Assembly: GCA_023439545.1 (NCBI GenBank)
Contig: JAEXNT010000057.1
Location: forward strand, 1 to 45,112
Direction: 5' to 3'
Origin: Bacillota bacterium
GTDB lineage: Bacteria > Bacillota > Clostridia > Acetivibrionales > DTU013
DNA: 45,112 nucleotides
This document shows, in pieces, positions 1 through 9,197 of the stretch. The position numbers and the translations under genes are program-made. Under the pieces are notes generated by a model, which saw nothing but the letters and a program-made list of their open reading frames with translations, did not search any database and had not been told where the DNA came from. Position 1 is the first letter of the stretch, and each line of letters opens with the position of its first letter.

Positions 1-127
1 CGAATGAATAGAGAGCAGATCCCGCCCAAAACTGCTCAAATTTTTCCGCCCGCTATTTTTTTGTTGCATTCTCAAGCTGCTCAATTTTCTCCGCCTTTTT
101 TGCACTTTTTTTATTGACAACAACAGT

Positions 128-1492
128 ATGGAAAGTAACCTCGAATATTGGATATGGTTGAGTTCTCTCGTTAAAATTACACCTCGCAAGCGCCTTGCGC
201 TGCTCAAGTATTTCGGGGACCCTGTAGGATTGTGGCAAGCCGGTGAGAATGAACTCCGGGCATCACAGATGTGCACCCCTAAAATTATTTCGTATATAAT
301 GGATACGGCTACGAGAAAAGGCGCAGGAGATCTGACAAAAAGGGTATACGCATGCGGCGCAGACGTGATCGCGTACAACGATCCTTCCTATCCGCAGGCG
401 TTGAAATATACCGCCGACCCTCCTGCAGTCCTGTACTGCATTGGCAGACTAAAGCCCGACGAGCTTTGCGTGGCTGTCGTAGGGTCAAGGAAAGCCACAT
501 GGTACGGACTCGACATGTCCAAGAAGCTTTCGTCGGAACTTGCTAGGCACGGAGTGACCATTGTGAGCGGTATGGCGAGGGGCGTTGATTCCAAGGCACA
601 TTACGGCGCGCTCGAGGCAGGGGGCAGAACGATTGCAGTGCTTGGCTGCGGAGTGGACGTTGTTTACCCGAAGGAAAACAGGAGCCTGATGAATGAAATA
701 TGTAAAAAAGGGGCTGTCATATCGGAGTATATACCCGGTACGGAACCCATACCCTTCAATTTTCCGGCAAGGAACCGTATTATAAGCGGCCTTTCAGAGG
801 GCGTTATCATAGTGGAGGCTAGCGAAAAGAGCGGTTCGCTCATTACCGCAGACTATGCGCTGGAGCAGGGCAGGGACGTTTTTGCGTTGCCCGGCAACAT
901 CAATTCTATGAACAGCTCGGGTACCAACCGGCTGATCAGGGAAGGCGCAAGGATCATTACCTGCGCAGGTGACATATTGGACGAAATGGATGTAAAGCAT
1001 GAGGGCAGCTTGAACTTTTATGGGGAAAGAAAATTCAAAAATATGAAATCGGTTTTGAGCTCGCTGCTGGCAGATGAGAAGGGACAACAGCCTGAAACAG
1101 GCGGGAACAAATCGGAGGCAAGTGGGAGATCGGCAGCAGATACAAGTGGGAAACCGGCGGCGGATACAGGTGGGATTTCGGCGGCAGATACAAGTGGGAA
1201 ACCGGTGGTAGATACAAGTGGGAAACCGGCGGCGGAAGCAGGCAGAAAACAGGAAGAATCAGACGGAAAGCGGAAAAAAGCAGGCGAAAAGCAACCTGAT
1301 TCGACCGGTACCCAGATCGGCATCGACGAAAAGACGATCGCCGAAAAGCTGCTCAACGGACCGGCGCACATCGACGCAATCGCTCGCGATTGCGGTATAA
1401 GCGTGCAGCTTGCCGGTTCGGTTCTGTTGATGCTGGAGCTAAGCGGCTTTGTGGAGCAACTGCCTGGTAAATATTACAGGCTGCTCGACTAA
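128..1492 (+). CDS. dprA: DNA-processing protein DprA (Smf)
   Basis: DprA loads RecA onto incoming single-stranded DNA during natural transformation and acts in the cytoplasm. The 454-residue protein has a helical N-terminal region (about 1-90) and a Rossmann-like core (about 110-310) with the family motifs VAVVGSRKATWYG, IVSGMARGVDSKAH, GCGVDVVYP, FPARNRIISGLS and ALPGN. A C-terminal winged-helix domain covers about 395-454. Core and winged helix are separated by an unusual hydrophilic linker (about 320-390) built from 8-residue repeats of the form ADTSGKPA. No clear ribosome binding site precedes ATG 128, but the N-terminus (EYWIWLSSL) matches the family, so I keep this start. The gene directly precedes topA, as in many Firmicutes. 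Family assignment is secure; the linker is the odd part. Confidence 0.95.
   Translation: MESNLEYWIWLSSLVKITPRKRLALLKYFGDPVGLWQAGENELRASQMCTPKIISYIMDTATRKGAGDLTKRVYACGADVIAYNDPSYPQALKYTADPPAVLYCIGRLKPDELCVAVVGSRKATWYGLDMSKKLSSELARHGVTIVSGMARGVDSKAHYGALEAGGRTIAVLGCGVDVVYPKENRSLMNEICKKGAVISEYIPGTEPIPFNFPARNRIISGLSEGVIIVEASEKSGSLITADYALEQGRDVFALPGNINSMNSSGTNRLIREGARIITCAGDILDEMDVKHEGSLNFYGERKFKNMKSVLSSLLADEKGQQPETGGNKSEASGRSAADTSGKPAADTGGISAADTSGKPVVDTSGKPAAEAGRKQEESDGKRKKAGEKQPDSTGTQIGIDEKTIAEKLLNGPAHIDAIARDCGISVQLAGSVLLMLELSGFVEQLPGKYYRLLD
1136..1231 (+). repeat. 24-bp in-frame tandem repeat in the dprA linker
   Basis: Four consecutive 24-bp units begin at 1136, 1160, 1184 and 1208. Each encodes about ADTSGKPA. 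Units 1, 3 and 4 are nearly identical and unit 2 is diverged. Degenerate copies extend on both sides, from about 1088 to 1255. Because the period is a multiple of three, copy-number change by slippage would lengthen or shorten the linker without a frameshift. Confidence 0.85.
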
Positions 1493-1521
1493 TTTGATAA
1501 ACATGCTGTAGATTTTATACG
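1493..1521 (+). promoter_or_regulatory. Possible sigma-A promoter for topA
   Basis: TTGATA at 1493-1498 is followed after 17 bp by TATACG at 1516-1521. This sits in the 89-bp dprA-topA gap, about 60 bp before the topA start. An alternative is the extended -10 TGGTAATAT at 1528-1536, which lacks a good -35. Support is from sequence match and position only. Confidence 0.35.
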
Positions 1522-1581
1522 GAAATGTGGTAATATATGATTTGGAATCGATAGCGTAAAATTAACGCGATGGAGGATACG

Positions 1582-3666
1582 ATGTCAAACAACCTGGTAA
1601 TTGTTGAGTCGCCTGCTAAAGCCAACACCATAGGCAAGTTCCTGGGAAGGGATTACAAGATAGTAGCTTCGGTGGGACATGTGAGAGATTTGCCGAAGAG
1701 CCAGATAGGCGTTGACGTGGAGCATAATTTTGAACCTAAATACATTACCATACGCGGCAAGGGCGATATTATAAGCAAGCTTAAGAAGGAAGCAAAGTCT
1801 GCGGACCGCGTTTTCCTCGCAACCGACCCTGACCGCGAGGGCGAAGCTATATCCTGGCATCTTGCGAATCTCCTGAATATCAAGGAGAGCGACAAATGCA
1901 GGGTCACCTTCAATGAAATCACAAAGAATGCGGTTAAAAATGCTATAAAGCTGCCTAGAAAGATAGATATGAACCTGGTCGACGCACAGCAGGCCAGACG
2001 TGTGCTGGACAGGATCGTAGGCTACAAGATCAGTCCGCTCCTTTGGCGCAAGGTCCGGAAAGGCCTCAGCGCAGGACGTGTGCAGTCTGTTGCGACAAGG
2101 CTGATATGCGACCGTGAGGAAGAGATAGAGAAGTTCACACCTGAAGAATACTGGACCATTACCGCAAAATTGGCGAAAAAGAAGGCTGGAGCTTCTTTCG
2201 AAGCAAAATACTACGGTACAGCCGAGGAAAAGGTGGAACTGAAAAACGAAGCTCAGGTCAGAGACGTCCTTAAAAAACTTGAAGGCAGCAAATTCACAGT
2301 AAACAAGGTAAAGAACAGCGAAAAGAAAAAAACGCCGGCGCCGCCTTTCACTACCAGTACGCTCCAGCAGGAAGCATCGAGGAAGCTCGGCTTCCCCACG
2401 AAAAAGACGATGATGGTGGCACAGCAGCTCTATGAAGGTATAGAGGTAAAAGGTCACGGGGCCGTCGGTCTGGTTACTTATATCCGTACGGATTCCACAA
2501 GGATCTCGACTGAAGCACAGCAGGACACGAAGAATTATATCGCTGAAAAATACGGACAGAAATACCTGCCGGAGGAATTCAGGGTATACAAGAACAAATC
2601 CGCATCACAGGACGCGCATGAAGCGATAAGGCCGACTTACGTGGATATGGACCCGGAAAGCGTGAAGGATTCGCTGTCGAATGACCAGTTCAAGCTTTAC
2701 AGGCTCATATGGTCGAGATTTGTAGCTAGCCAGATGGCTTCCGCAGTTTACGATACGGTTGCTGCTGATATCCTGGCGGGCAGCCTCCTTTTCAAGGCTA
2801 ACGGCTCAAAAATCAAGTTTGCAGGTTTCATTGCAGTCTATACCGAAGGCAGGGATGAAGAAAGCGAAGACGAGGTATCGATACCCGAGCTTAAGGAAAA
2901 TGAGCAGCTGGAGCTGAAGAAGCTGGAGGACAAGCAGCATTTTACGCAGCCTCCTATGCGATTTACCGAAGCGACGCTCGTTAAAACTCTTGAAGAAAAG
3001 GGTATCGGCAGACCGAGCACCTATGCTCCGATCATTACGACGATACTGGCGCGAGGCTACGTCGAAAGGGAGAAGAAATTCCTTCTTCCTACCGAATTGG
3101 GCAGGATCATAAACGATCTCATGAAAAACAACTTCAGCGACATCGTGGACGTGCAGTTCACCGCCCAGATGGAGAAGAAGCTCGACGACGTTGAAGAGGG
3201 CTCCAAAAAGTGGGAAGAAGTAATGAAGGAATTTTACGATCCTTTTTCTGAGACGCTGAAGGCGGCTGAGGACAAGATTGGCCACGTGGACCTTCCCGAC
3301 GAGGTCACCGACATAAAGTGTGAAAAATGCGGGCGGTTCATGGTAATAAAGAGCGGAAGATTCGGCAAGTTCCTTGCGTGCCCGGGTTTCCCGGAATGCA
3401 GGAACGCACGGCCCATACTGGAGGAAGCAGGCGTGAACTGCCCCTTGTGCAAGGGAAGGGTGCTTATCAAAAAGACCAGGAAGGGCAGAAAGTATCTTGG
3501 CTGCGAAAACAATCCCAACTGCAGCTTCATGACATGGGATATGCCGGCCGGTGAAAACTGCCCCAACTGCGGCAATTTCATGGTGAAGAAGTACAGCGGC
3601 AAAAAGGTCGTTATCAAATGCAGCAATGAAAGCTGCGGTTTTACAAAGGAAGGCGCTAAGGAATAA
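1582..3666 (+). CDS. topA: DNA topoisomerase I (type IA)
   Basis: TopA relaxes negative supercoils through a transient 5'-phosphotyrosine link. The 694-residue protein opens with the TOPRIM domain (LVIVESPAKANTIGKFLG, then the acidic DPDREGE motif). The active-site tyrosine is Tyr300 in GLVTYIRTDSTRIS. The C-terminus carries three four-cysteine zinc-ribbon units of the topoisomerase type (starting near CEKCGRF, CPLCKGR and CPNCGNF). I start at ATG 1582 because GGAGG at 1572-1576 lies 5 nt upstream of it; an in-frame ATG at 1570 overlaps that site. It lies between dprA and trmFO, the usual clostridial order. Confidence 0.97.
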   Translation: MSNNLVIVESPAKANTIGKFLGRDYKIVASVGHVRDLPKSQIGVDVEHNFEPKYITIRGKGDIISKLKKEAKSADRVFLATDPDREGEAISWHLANLLNIKESDKCRVTFNEITKNAVKNAIKLPRKIDMNLVDAQQARRVLDRIVGYKISPLLWRKVRKGLSAGRVQSVATRLICDREEEIEKFTPEEYWTITAKLAKKKAGASFEAKYYGTAEEKVELKNEAQVRDVLKKLEGSKFTVNKVKNSEKKKTPAPPFTTSTLQQEASRKLGFPTKKTMMVAQQLYEGIEVKGHGAVGLVTYIRTDSTRISTEAQQDTKNYIAEKYGQKYLPEEFRVYKNKSASQDAHEAIRPTYVDMDPESVKDSLSNDQFKLYRLIWSRFVASQMASAVYDTVAADILAGSLLFKANGSKIKFAGFIAVYTEGRDEESEDEVSIPELKENEQLELKKLEDKQHFTQPPMRFTEATLVKTLEEKGIGRPSTYAPIITTILARGYVEREKKFLLPTELGRIINDLMKNNFSDIVDVQFTAQMEKKLDDVEEGSKKWEEVMKEFYDPFSETLKAAEDKIGHVDLPDEVTDIKCEKCGRFMVIKSGRFGKFLACPGFPECRNARPILEEAGVNCPLCKGRVLIKKTRKGRKYLGCENNPNCSFMTWDMPAGENCPNCGNFMVKKYSGKKVVIKCSNESCGFTKEGAKE

Positions 3667-3667
3667 A

Positions 3668-4972
3668 GTGGCTGATCAATTTATAAATGTAATAGGCGCG
3701 GGGCTAGCAGGCTGTGAAGCAGCCTGGCAGGCCGCAAAAAGGGGAGTGCGGGTGAGGCTTTTTGAAATGAAGCCTGTGAAGCATTCCCCTGCTCATAATA
3801 TGGATTCCTTCTCAGAGCTGGTCTGCAGCAATTCCCTGCGTTCAGACAGGCTTGAAAATGCCGTGGGACTGCTCAAGGAGGAAATGCGCATCATGGATTC
3901 GCTGATCATGAAATGCGCAGATGCAACCCGCCTGCCTGCGGGAGGGGCTCTTGCGGTCGACCGGGTCGGGTTTTCGGATCAAGTCACCCGGGCAATAAGC
4001 GAGCATCCGAATATAACCGTCATTCATAAGGAAGTCGACGAACTGCCGGAGGAGGGCATAACAATTATCGCGACGGGGCCGCTGACCTCGGACGCCTTGT
4101 CAGGCTGCATATCCCGCCTTACGGGCAAGGAAAGCCTGTATTTCTACGATGCTGCGGCGCCTATTGTCACCGCCGAATCGATAGATATGCGGAAGGCATT
4201 CCGCGCCTCCCGTTACGGCAAGGGTTCAGACGATTATATAAACTGTCCCATGGATCAGCTACAGTATGAAAATTTCAGAGATGAACTATTAAAAGCTGAA
4301 ACAGTACCAATGAAGGTGTTTGAAAAAACGATACTGTTCAGCGGCTGTATGCCTGTCGAAAGTATGGCGGCATACGGTCCGGACGCTTTACGCTTCGGCC
4401 CTTTGAAACCTGTAGGCCTTGCTAATCCCTCAACCGGAGAGGAGCCTTACGCCGTTGTACAGCTCAGACAGGACAACAACGAAGGGACGCTTTACAACAT
4501 AGTGGGTTTCCAGACACATTTGCGCTGGCCGGAGCAGAAAAGAGTTTTCGGATTGATACCCGGGCTCGAAAATGCTGAGTTTGCCCGCTATGGCGTTATG
4601 CACAGGAATACTTACATAAATTCGCCCGGACTGCTCGACGCAACCTACCGGATGAGAACGAGGCCTGACGTATATTTTGCCGGCCAGATAACAGGCGTGG
4701 AAGGGTATATGGAATCAACCTCCTCGGGGTTGGTCGCAGGAATAAATGCAGCTCTTCAGTACCTGGGAAAGGAACCCATCGTTTTCACCTCCGAAACGGC
4801 GATAGGTTCACTGGCGGATTATGTATCAGCAAATGTAAACGGCAGGTTCCAGCCTATGAATGCCAGCTTCGGACTGATAAAGACCCCTTCGATAAAATTC
4901 AGGTCCAAGCCGGAGAAATACAGGCTGATGGTAGAAATAGCGTTGAAACGTATTAAAAACATTTGCGTGTAA
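3668..4972 (+). CDS. trmFO: tRNA m5U54 methyltransferase TrmFO (folate/FAD-dependent)
   Basis: TrmFO makes ribothymidine at position 54 of tRNA using methylenetetrahydrofolate as carbon donor and reduced FAD. The 434-residue protein starts with the FAD-binding motif NVIGAGLAGCEAAW. Cys53 (in LVCSNSLRSD) and Cys227 (in LFSGCMPVESMA) fall at the positions of the two functional cysteines known in B. subtilis TrmFO. I choose GTG 3668, one base after the topA stop, with AAGGA just upstream. Longer in-frame starts would lie inside topA and add residues not expected in the family, whereas GTG 3668 gives the right cysteine numbering. It is probably cotranscribed with topA. Confidence 0.95.
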   Translation: MADQFINVIGAGLAGCEAAWQAAKRGVRVRLFEMKPVKHSPAHNMDSFSELVCSNSLRSDRLENAVGLLKEEMRIMDSLIMKCADATRLPAGGALAVDRVGFSDQVTRAISEHPNITVIHKEVDELPEEGITIIATGPLTSDALSGCISRLTGKESLYFYDAAAPIVTAESIDMRKAFRASRYGKGSDDYINCPMDQLQYENFRDELLKAETVPMKVFEKTILFSGCMPVESMAAYGPDALRFGPLKPVGLANPSTGEEPYAVVQLRQDNNEGTLYNIVGFQTHLRWPEQKRVFGLIPGLENAEFARYGVMHRNTYINSPGLLDATYRMRTRPDVYFAGQITGVEGYMESTSSGLVAGINAALQYLGKEPIVFTSETAIGSLADYVSANVNGRFQPMNASFGLIKTPSIKFRSKPEKYRLMVEIALKRIKNICV

Positions 4973-5057
4973 TGGTAAAAAAGCACATATTACCATATAT
5001 TAAGATTTAAATTGATACAATATATTGTCATAATATGCTCTACTCCACATTATATTG

Positions 5058-5086
5058 TTGTAATTCTAAATTCTTTGTGTTAAAAT
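5058..5086 (+). promoter_or_regulatory. Candidate sigma-A promoter of the fla/che operon
   Basis: TTGTAA at 5058-5063, a 17-bp spacer and TAAAAT at 5081-5086 lie in the 268-bp AT-rich gap between trmFO and flgB. Transcription from it would give a leader of about 150 nt. The gap also holds a weak AT hairpin (ATGGTAA 4972-4978 with TTACCAT 4990-4996) that lacks a T-tract, and a poor sigma-D match at 5139-5167. I see no gene in the gap. Confidence 0.5.
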
Positions 5087-5240
5087 CAGTATAACAGAAT
5101 GGAATATTATGTATAAATACATTTTGCCAACTTTTATCTAAAGGAAAATGCGTTGTAATGCCGAAATACTTTATGATATTGGGTCAATAACGGGTTAGGG
5201 TTGTCTTTTACAAAGGAGAAATGTAAGGAGGCAGTTCTGA

Positions 5241-5654
5241 ATGTTCGAAAAACTGACGGATCATCTGAATCTTCGAGAAAAAGCTCTGGATGCGGCGTGG
5301 CTGCGAAATGAAGTAATCGCGCAGAATATCGCCAACGTTGATACTCCCGGATATAAAAAGAAAAGTGTATCTTTTGAGGAATACCTCGGTCAGGCCATAG
5401 ACAGCGGCAGCTTCAAGGGCAATACGACGGACAGCAGACATATACAGATCGGAGCGGGAGATGCTGAAAATGTGCCGATCAAGGTCACGAGCGATTACAG
5501 CAATCTCAGCACAAGGCTTGACGGCAATAATGTGGATATAGAAAAAGAAATGGCTGACTCTGCAAAGAATGATATACGCTACAACACTTTGATACAGAGT
5601 GTTAGCGACAGCTATAGAAAGCTTATGTCGGCAATCAGCGAAGGGAGGAAATAA
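5241..5654 (+). CDS. flgB: Flagellar basal-body rod protein FlgB
   Basis: FlgB is a proximal rod subunit exported by the flagellar type III apparatus. The 137-residue protein carries the N-terminal rod/hook-family helix motif NEVIAQNIANVDTPGYKKKSVSFEEYL and ends in a second helix (YNTLIQSVSDSYRKLMSAIS) expected to pack against it. Length is normal for the family. A strong AAGGAGG lies 8-10 nt before ATG 5241. It is the first gene of the flagellar run and is followed after 3 nt by flgC, so the two are translationally close. Confidence 0.97.
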   Translation: MFEKLTDHLNLREKALDAAWLRNEVIAQNIANVDTPGYKKKSVSFEEYLGQAIDSGSFKGNTTDSRHIQIGAGDAENVPIKVTSDYSNLSTRLDGNNVDIEKEMADSAKNDIRYNTLIQSVSDSYRKLMSAISEGRK

Positions 5655-5657
5655 TTT

Positions 5658-6101
5658 ATGGGATTTTTCGGCGCACTGGATATAGGCGCGTCTGCGCTTA
5701 CAGCAGAAAGACTCCGCATGGATACCATCTCCCAGAATATTGCCAACGCCAATAGTACGCGAACTGAGGACGGTACGCCGTATCGCAGGAGGATAGTAGT
5801 ATTCCAGGAACAATCGAACGGCATCCCTTTCTCACAATACCTCAGTGACAGCAGCAAAAAGCAGTATCTTGGGAAGGGCGTCAAGGTTTCCCAAATAGCC
5901 GAGGATCCAAGTCCCTTTAAAAAAGTCTATGATCCCGGTCATCCGGATGCGGACTCCGATGGTTACGTTGAAATGCCCAACATCGACGTGGTCACTGAAA
6001 TGGTCAACATGATTTCGGCTACAAGAGCGTATGAAGCGAATGTAACCTCGATAAACACCACCAAGAGTATGGCAATGAAGGCGCTGGAGATCGGAAGATA
6101 A
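5658..6101 (+). CDS. flgC: Flagellar basal-body rod protein FlgC
   Basis: FlgC is the second proximal rod subunit. The 147-residue protein begins with the rod-family helix (ERLRMDTISQNIANANSTRTEDGTPYRRR) and ends with the conserved helix containing NIDVVTEMVNMISATRAYEANVTSINTTKSMA, both hallmarks of FlgC. It starts 3 nt after flgB with GGGAGG in the end of flgB serving as ribosome binding site, and fliE follows. Nothing is unusual about it. Confidence 0.97.
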   Translation: MGFFGALDIGASALTAERLRMDTISQNIANANSTRTEDGTPYRRRIVVFQEQSNGIPFSQYLSDSSKKQYLGKGVKVSQIAEDPSPFKKVYDPGHPDADSDGYVEMPNIDVVTEMVNMISATRAYEANVTSINTTKSMAMKALEIGR

Positions 6102-6169
6102 AGGTGCAGGCTTCTAGCCGTTATATGATATGATATGGCTTACAGATGATAAAGAGGATGGTGCAGGAT

Positions 6170-6484
6170 ATGGCTATTAACGAAATAGGCAGCATCGGAT
6201 CGCTTGCCCCGACAAAATCGTTGTTCGAGACGCTTGGAAATCAGGATTCATCCGGCAGCGTTACGGTACCGTTTTCCGATTACCTGAAACAGGCTCTGAA
6301 TTCGACGAATGATCTTCTGGTCAACGCTGAAAAGCTTGCCGATGATTTTGCTGCAGGCAGGACCGATAATATACATGATGTTACTCTTGCTGCAGAGAAG
6401 GCCGATATAGCGCTGCAATTCACGATGCAGGTAAGGAGCAAGATATTGGATGCTTATAGCGAAATAATGAGGATGCAGATTTAA
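6170..6484 (+). CDS. fliE: Flagellar hook-basal body protein FliE
   Basis: FliE links the MS ring to the rod and is among the first exported components. With ATG 6170 the protein has 104 residues, the usual length, and begins MAINEIGS as family members do. The C-terminal part (VTLAAEKADIALQFTMQVRSKILDAYSEIMRMQI) is diagnostic. Two in-frame ATGs upstream (6146 and 6158) would add 8 or 4 residues; ribosome binding sites are poor for all three (a GGTG lies 6 nt before 6170), so the exact start is uncertain. Confidence 0.93.
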   Translation: MAINEIGSIGSLAPTKSLFETLGNQDSSGSVTVPFSDYLKQALNSTNDLLVNAEKLADDFAAGRTDNIHDVTLAAEKADIALQFTMQVRSKILDAYSEIMRMQI

Positions 6485-6538
6485 AGTATAATTTCCCGGT
6501 ATTACTAATGATGAATACTGTTACAGGGTGGTGAGACC

Positions 6539-8128
6539 GTGCCGGATTTTCTAAAAAAATATCTGGATCAGTTTAAAGAATTCTGGAATAGTCTTGAAAA
6601 GTCTCAAAAAACACGCATATACATAACCTCGGCTATCGTGGTAGTAGCTGTCACGATTTCCATGATCTATCTTTCGCGCCCTAACAGGGTCGTTCTGTTT
6701 ACCAATTCGGACCAGAAGCAGATAGGCGAAATGGTTAAGATCCTGGATGACAACGGCATATGGAACGAGCCTCAGAATAACGGTACCAGCATTGTTATAA
6801 ACTCAAAGGACAATAACAATGCACAGATCCTTCTCGCCCAATCCGGATACCCAAAAGAAGGCTTCACTTTTGAAGATGCCATTTCCAGCATCGGAATTAC
6901 GACCACCCAGGACGACAAGAAGCATATCTGGAAGCGTCAGGAGATATCCGATCTCGAAGCTAAAATAAACATGCTCGACAATATAGATGAAGCCGCGGTC
7001 AAACTGGCGACGCCGGAGACCTCCATTTTCCTGAACGCCAGCGAGGAGGCGCCCAAGCCCACGGCATATGTCATGGTAAGGCCCAACAAGGAACTCACCG
7101 AAGCACAGGTCCAGGGCATTGTGATGCTGGTTTCGAGGAGCGTTGAGAATCTTAACCCCAATGATGTGACAGTAGTGGACAACAACGGCAATATACTGAA
7201 TTCCTTTTCGTCGGATGAATCCATCAACGCTGTTAACAGCCAGGAGGAACTAAGGAAAAAGAGGGAAGCCGAGCTTGAAGAGAAGGTGCTGAATTATTTC
7301 AGCGGCGGGCAGTTCGACAATTTTGACACGCTCAGGGTCGTTGCACATGTCACGCTGGATTTCGACAAGGACAAATCCCAGATAAAATCGATAACAATCC
7401 CGCAGGGTATGGATTCCGGTGCGGTAATAAGCAGCAAGACCTCTTCCGAAGTAGTCAAAAACGGAACGACTGGCGGTGAACCTGGGGTAGGTACAAACCC
7501 CGGCGCTACCGGCGCTCCAACTTATCCTACGGGCAGCGGCTCGAATTCCGATTATGCGAATAATACGGCAGAGACCAATTACGGTTACGACGAACAGGTA
7601 AGGGACCATGAGAAGGCGACAGGCAAACTCATTCCGGAGGAATCCGGCATTGCCATTTCACTTTGGTACGGCAATAAAGTGACCGATGATACGAGGGTGG
7701 ACGATAATTTCATAAACGAAGTCAAACAAGCGGCCAGTACGGCTACAGGCGTGCCATTAAACAATGTAACCGTGAACAAGTTGAAGCTTGCCGCACCGGA
7801 AGTCGTAACAAAGACGATGGGTGAGCGTTTGAACGAGCTTGTCAGCAATTACGGCTTCCTGGCATTGATGCTGCTCCTGATAGCGGCGACGCTTATCGTG
7901 GGCTTGCCGCGCAGAAAACAAAAAACGACCGCTGCGGAAGAACTGCTGCAGCCTGCTGTTGCCGGCGGACCGAGATTTCTGGTTCCTGAGCACGAAGACC
8001 CCCTGCCCGATATCGAATTGGAGGAAAGATCCGAAATCAAGAAACAGCTTGATAAATTCGTCAAACAAAAACCTGACGCCGTCGCCCAGCTTTTGAGGAA
8101 CTGGCTGTCGGACGACTGGGATGGTTAA
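6539..8128 (+). CDS. fliF: Flagellar MS-ring protein FliF
   Basis: FliF forms the membrane MS ring that houses the export gate and carries the FliG rotor ring. The 529-residue protein has an N-terminal membrane helix (about 25-46), a YscJ-like ring domain containing EGFTFEDA and the conserved QEISDLEAKINMLDNIDEAAVKLATPE stretch, a Gly/Ser/Thr-rich central loop (about 310-350), a second membrane helix (about 436-457) and a C-terminal FliG-binding tail. The start is GTG 6539 with GGGTGGTGAG just upstream. fliG follows after a 46-nt gap. Confidence 0.97.
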   Translation: MPDFLKKYLDQFKEFWNSLEKSQKTRIYITSAIVVVAVTISMIYLSRPNRVVLFTNSDQKQIGEMVKILDDNGIWNEPQNNGTSIVINSKDNNNAQILLAQSGYPKEGFTFEDAISSIGITTTQDDKKHIWKRQEISDLEAKINMLDNIDEAAVKLATPETSIFLNASEEAPKPTAYVMVRPNKELTEAQVQGIVMLVSRSVENLNPNDVTVVDNNGNILNSFSSDESINAVNSQEELRKKREAELEEKVLNYFSGGQFDNFDTLRVVAHVTLDFDKDKSQIKSITIPQGMDSGAVISSKTSSEVVKNGTTGGEPGVGTNPGATGAPTYPTGSGSNSDYANNTAETNYGYDEQVRDHEKATGKLIPEESGIAISLWYGNKVTDDTRVDDNFINEVKQAASTATGVPLNNVTVNKLKLAAPEVVTKTMGERLNELVSNYGFLALMLLLIAATLIVGLPRRKQKTTAAEELLQPAVAGGPRFLVPEHEDPLPDIELEERSEIKKQLDKFVKQKPDAVAQLLRNWLSDDWDG

Positions 8129-8174
8129 AAGGTTTTGCAGCATTACATGATGTATTTGGGAGAGGTTAAGTGAT

Positions 8175-9197
8175 ATGGCGAGAGCATCCGGTATAAAATC
8201 AGATCGCACCGGTCGTGAAAAGGCGGCAATGCTGCTGATTTCCCTTGGCCCTGAGAAATCGGCGGAAATCTTCAAGCACCTGAAGGAAGAGGAAATAGAG
8301 CAACTGACGCTTGAAATCGCGAATATAAGGACAGTGACCCCGGAAGAAAAGGAAAGGGTCATGGAGGAGTTCTATCAGATATGCCTGGCCCAGGAGTATA
8401 TAGCCGAAGGCGGTATCGGGTATGCCAAGGAGATACTTGAAAAAGCGCTGGGCACCCAGAAGGCGCTCGACGTCATCAACAAACTGACCGTATCGCTGCA
8501 GGTAAGGCCGTTCGAATTCGTAAGGAAGGCGGATCCCGCTCAGCTGCTCAACTTCATCCAGAAAGAGCACCCGCAGACTATCGCGCTGATACTGGCATAT
8601 CTCAAGCCGCAGCAGGCGTCCGTTGTGCTGGCCGCGTTGCCGCAGGACAAGCAGGCTGATGTTGCACGGCGTATAGCGACCATGGACAGGACGTCTCCTG
8701 AAGTAATCAAAGAAGTCGAAAGAATACTCGAGAAAAACCTTTCGTCGCTCGTTACGGAAGATTTCACAGCGGCAGGCGGCGTTCAGGCTATCGTAAACAT
8801 ACTCAACACAGTCGACAGGGGAACGGAAAAGTACATCATGGAAACTCTCGAGATCGAAGACACCGACCTTGCAGAGGAAATCAGAAAGAGAATGTTCGTA
8901 TTCGAAGACATACTCTCGTTGGACAACCGTTCCATTCAGCGTTTCCTTCGCGACGTAGAGAACAATCAGCTTGCAATTGCATTGAAGGGCGCGACGGAGG
9001 AAGTGCAGAAAGTCATTTTCTCGAACATGTCCAAGCGTCTTGCCGAAATGATAAAGGAAGATATCGAATTCATGGGACCTGTGAGGCTTAAGGATGTTGA
9101 AGAGGCTCAGCAGAAGATCGTCAATGTCATAAGGAAGCTCGAGGATGCGGGTGAGATCGTCATTTCCAGGGGCGGAGGAGATGAAATAATTGTATAA
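8175..9197 (+). CDS. fliG: Flagellar motor switch protein FliG
   Basis: FliG sits on the cytoplasmic face of the MS ring and receives torque from the stators. The 340-residue protein has the N-terminal FliF-binding domain (GREKAAMLLISLGPEKSAEI), the middle domain with its EHPQ motif (IQKEHPQTIALILAYL) and the C-terminal charged torque helix (FEDILSLDNRSIQRFLRDVE). GGGAGAGG precedes ATG 8175. Its last codons overlap the start of fliH by 8 nt, suggesting coupled translation. Confidence 0.97.
   Translation: MARASGIKSDRTGREKAAMLLISLGPEKSAEIFKHLKEEEIEQLTLEIANIRTVTPEEKERVMEEFYQICLAQEYIAEGGIGYAKEILEKALGTQKALDVINKLTVSLQVRPFEFVRKADPAQLLNFIQKEHPQTIALILAYLKPQQASVVLAALPQDKQADVARRIATMDRTSPEVIKEVERILEKNLSSLVTEDFTAAGGVQAIVNILNTVDRGTEKYIMETLEIEDTDLAEEIRKRMFVFEDILSLDNRSIQRFLRDVENNQLAIALKGATEEVQKVIFSNMSKRLAEMIKEDIEFMGPVRLKDVEEAQQKIVNVIRKLEDAGEIVISRGGGDEIIV

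Noticed and set aside
1..127. Possible gene end or promoter before dprA (TTGACA at 114-119)
   Set aside because: A -10 for this -35 would fall inside dprA after its start codon, and no coding frame with family motifs is visible in this short segment.
1136..1231. CRISPR array
   Set aside because: The repeats are contiguous, 24 bp, without spacers and in frame with dprA.
4972..4996. AT-rich hairpin after trmFO as a terminator
   Set aside because: The stem is only seven mostly A-T pairs with an 11-nt loop and no T-tract follows.
5139..5167. Sigma-D promoter TAAA-N17-GCCGAAAT before flgB
   Set aside because: Spacing is 17 bp, outside the usual 14-16, and the -10 is imperfect. Early flagellar operons normally use sigma-A in this group.
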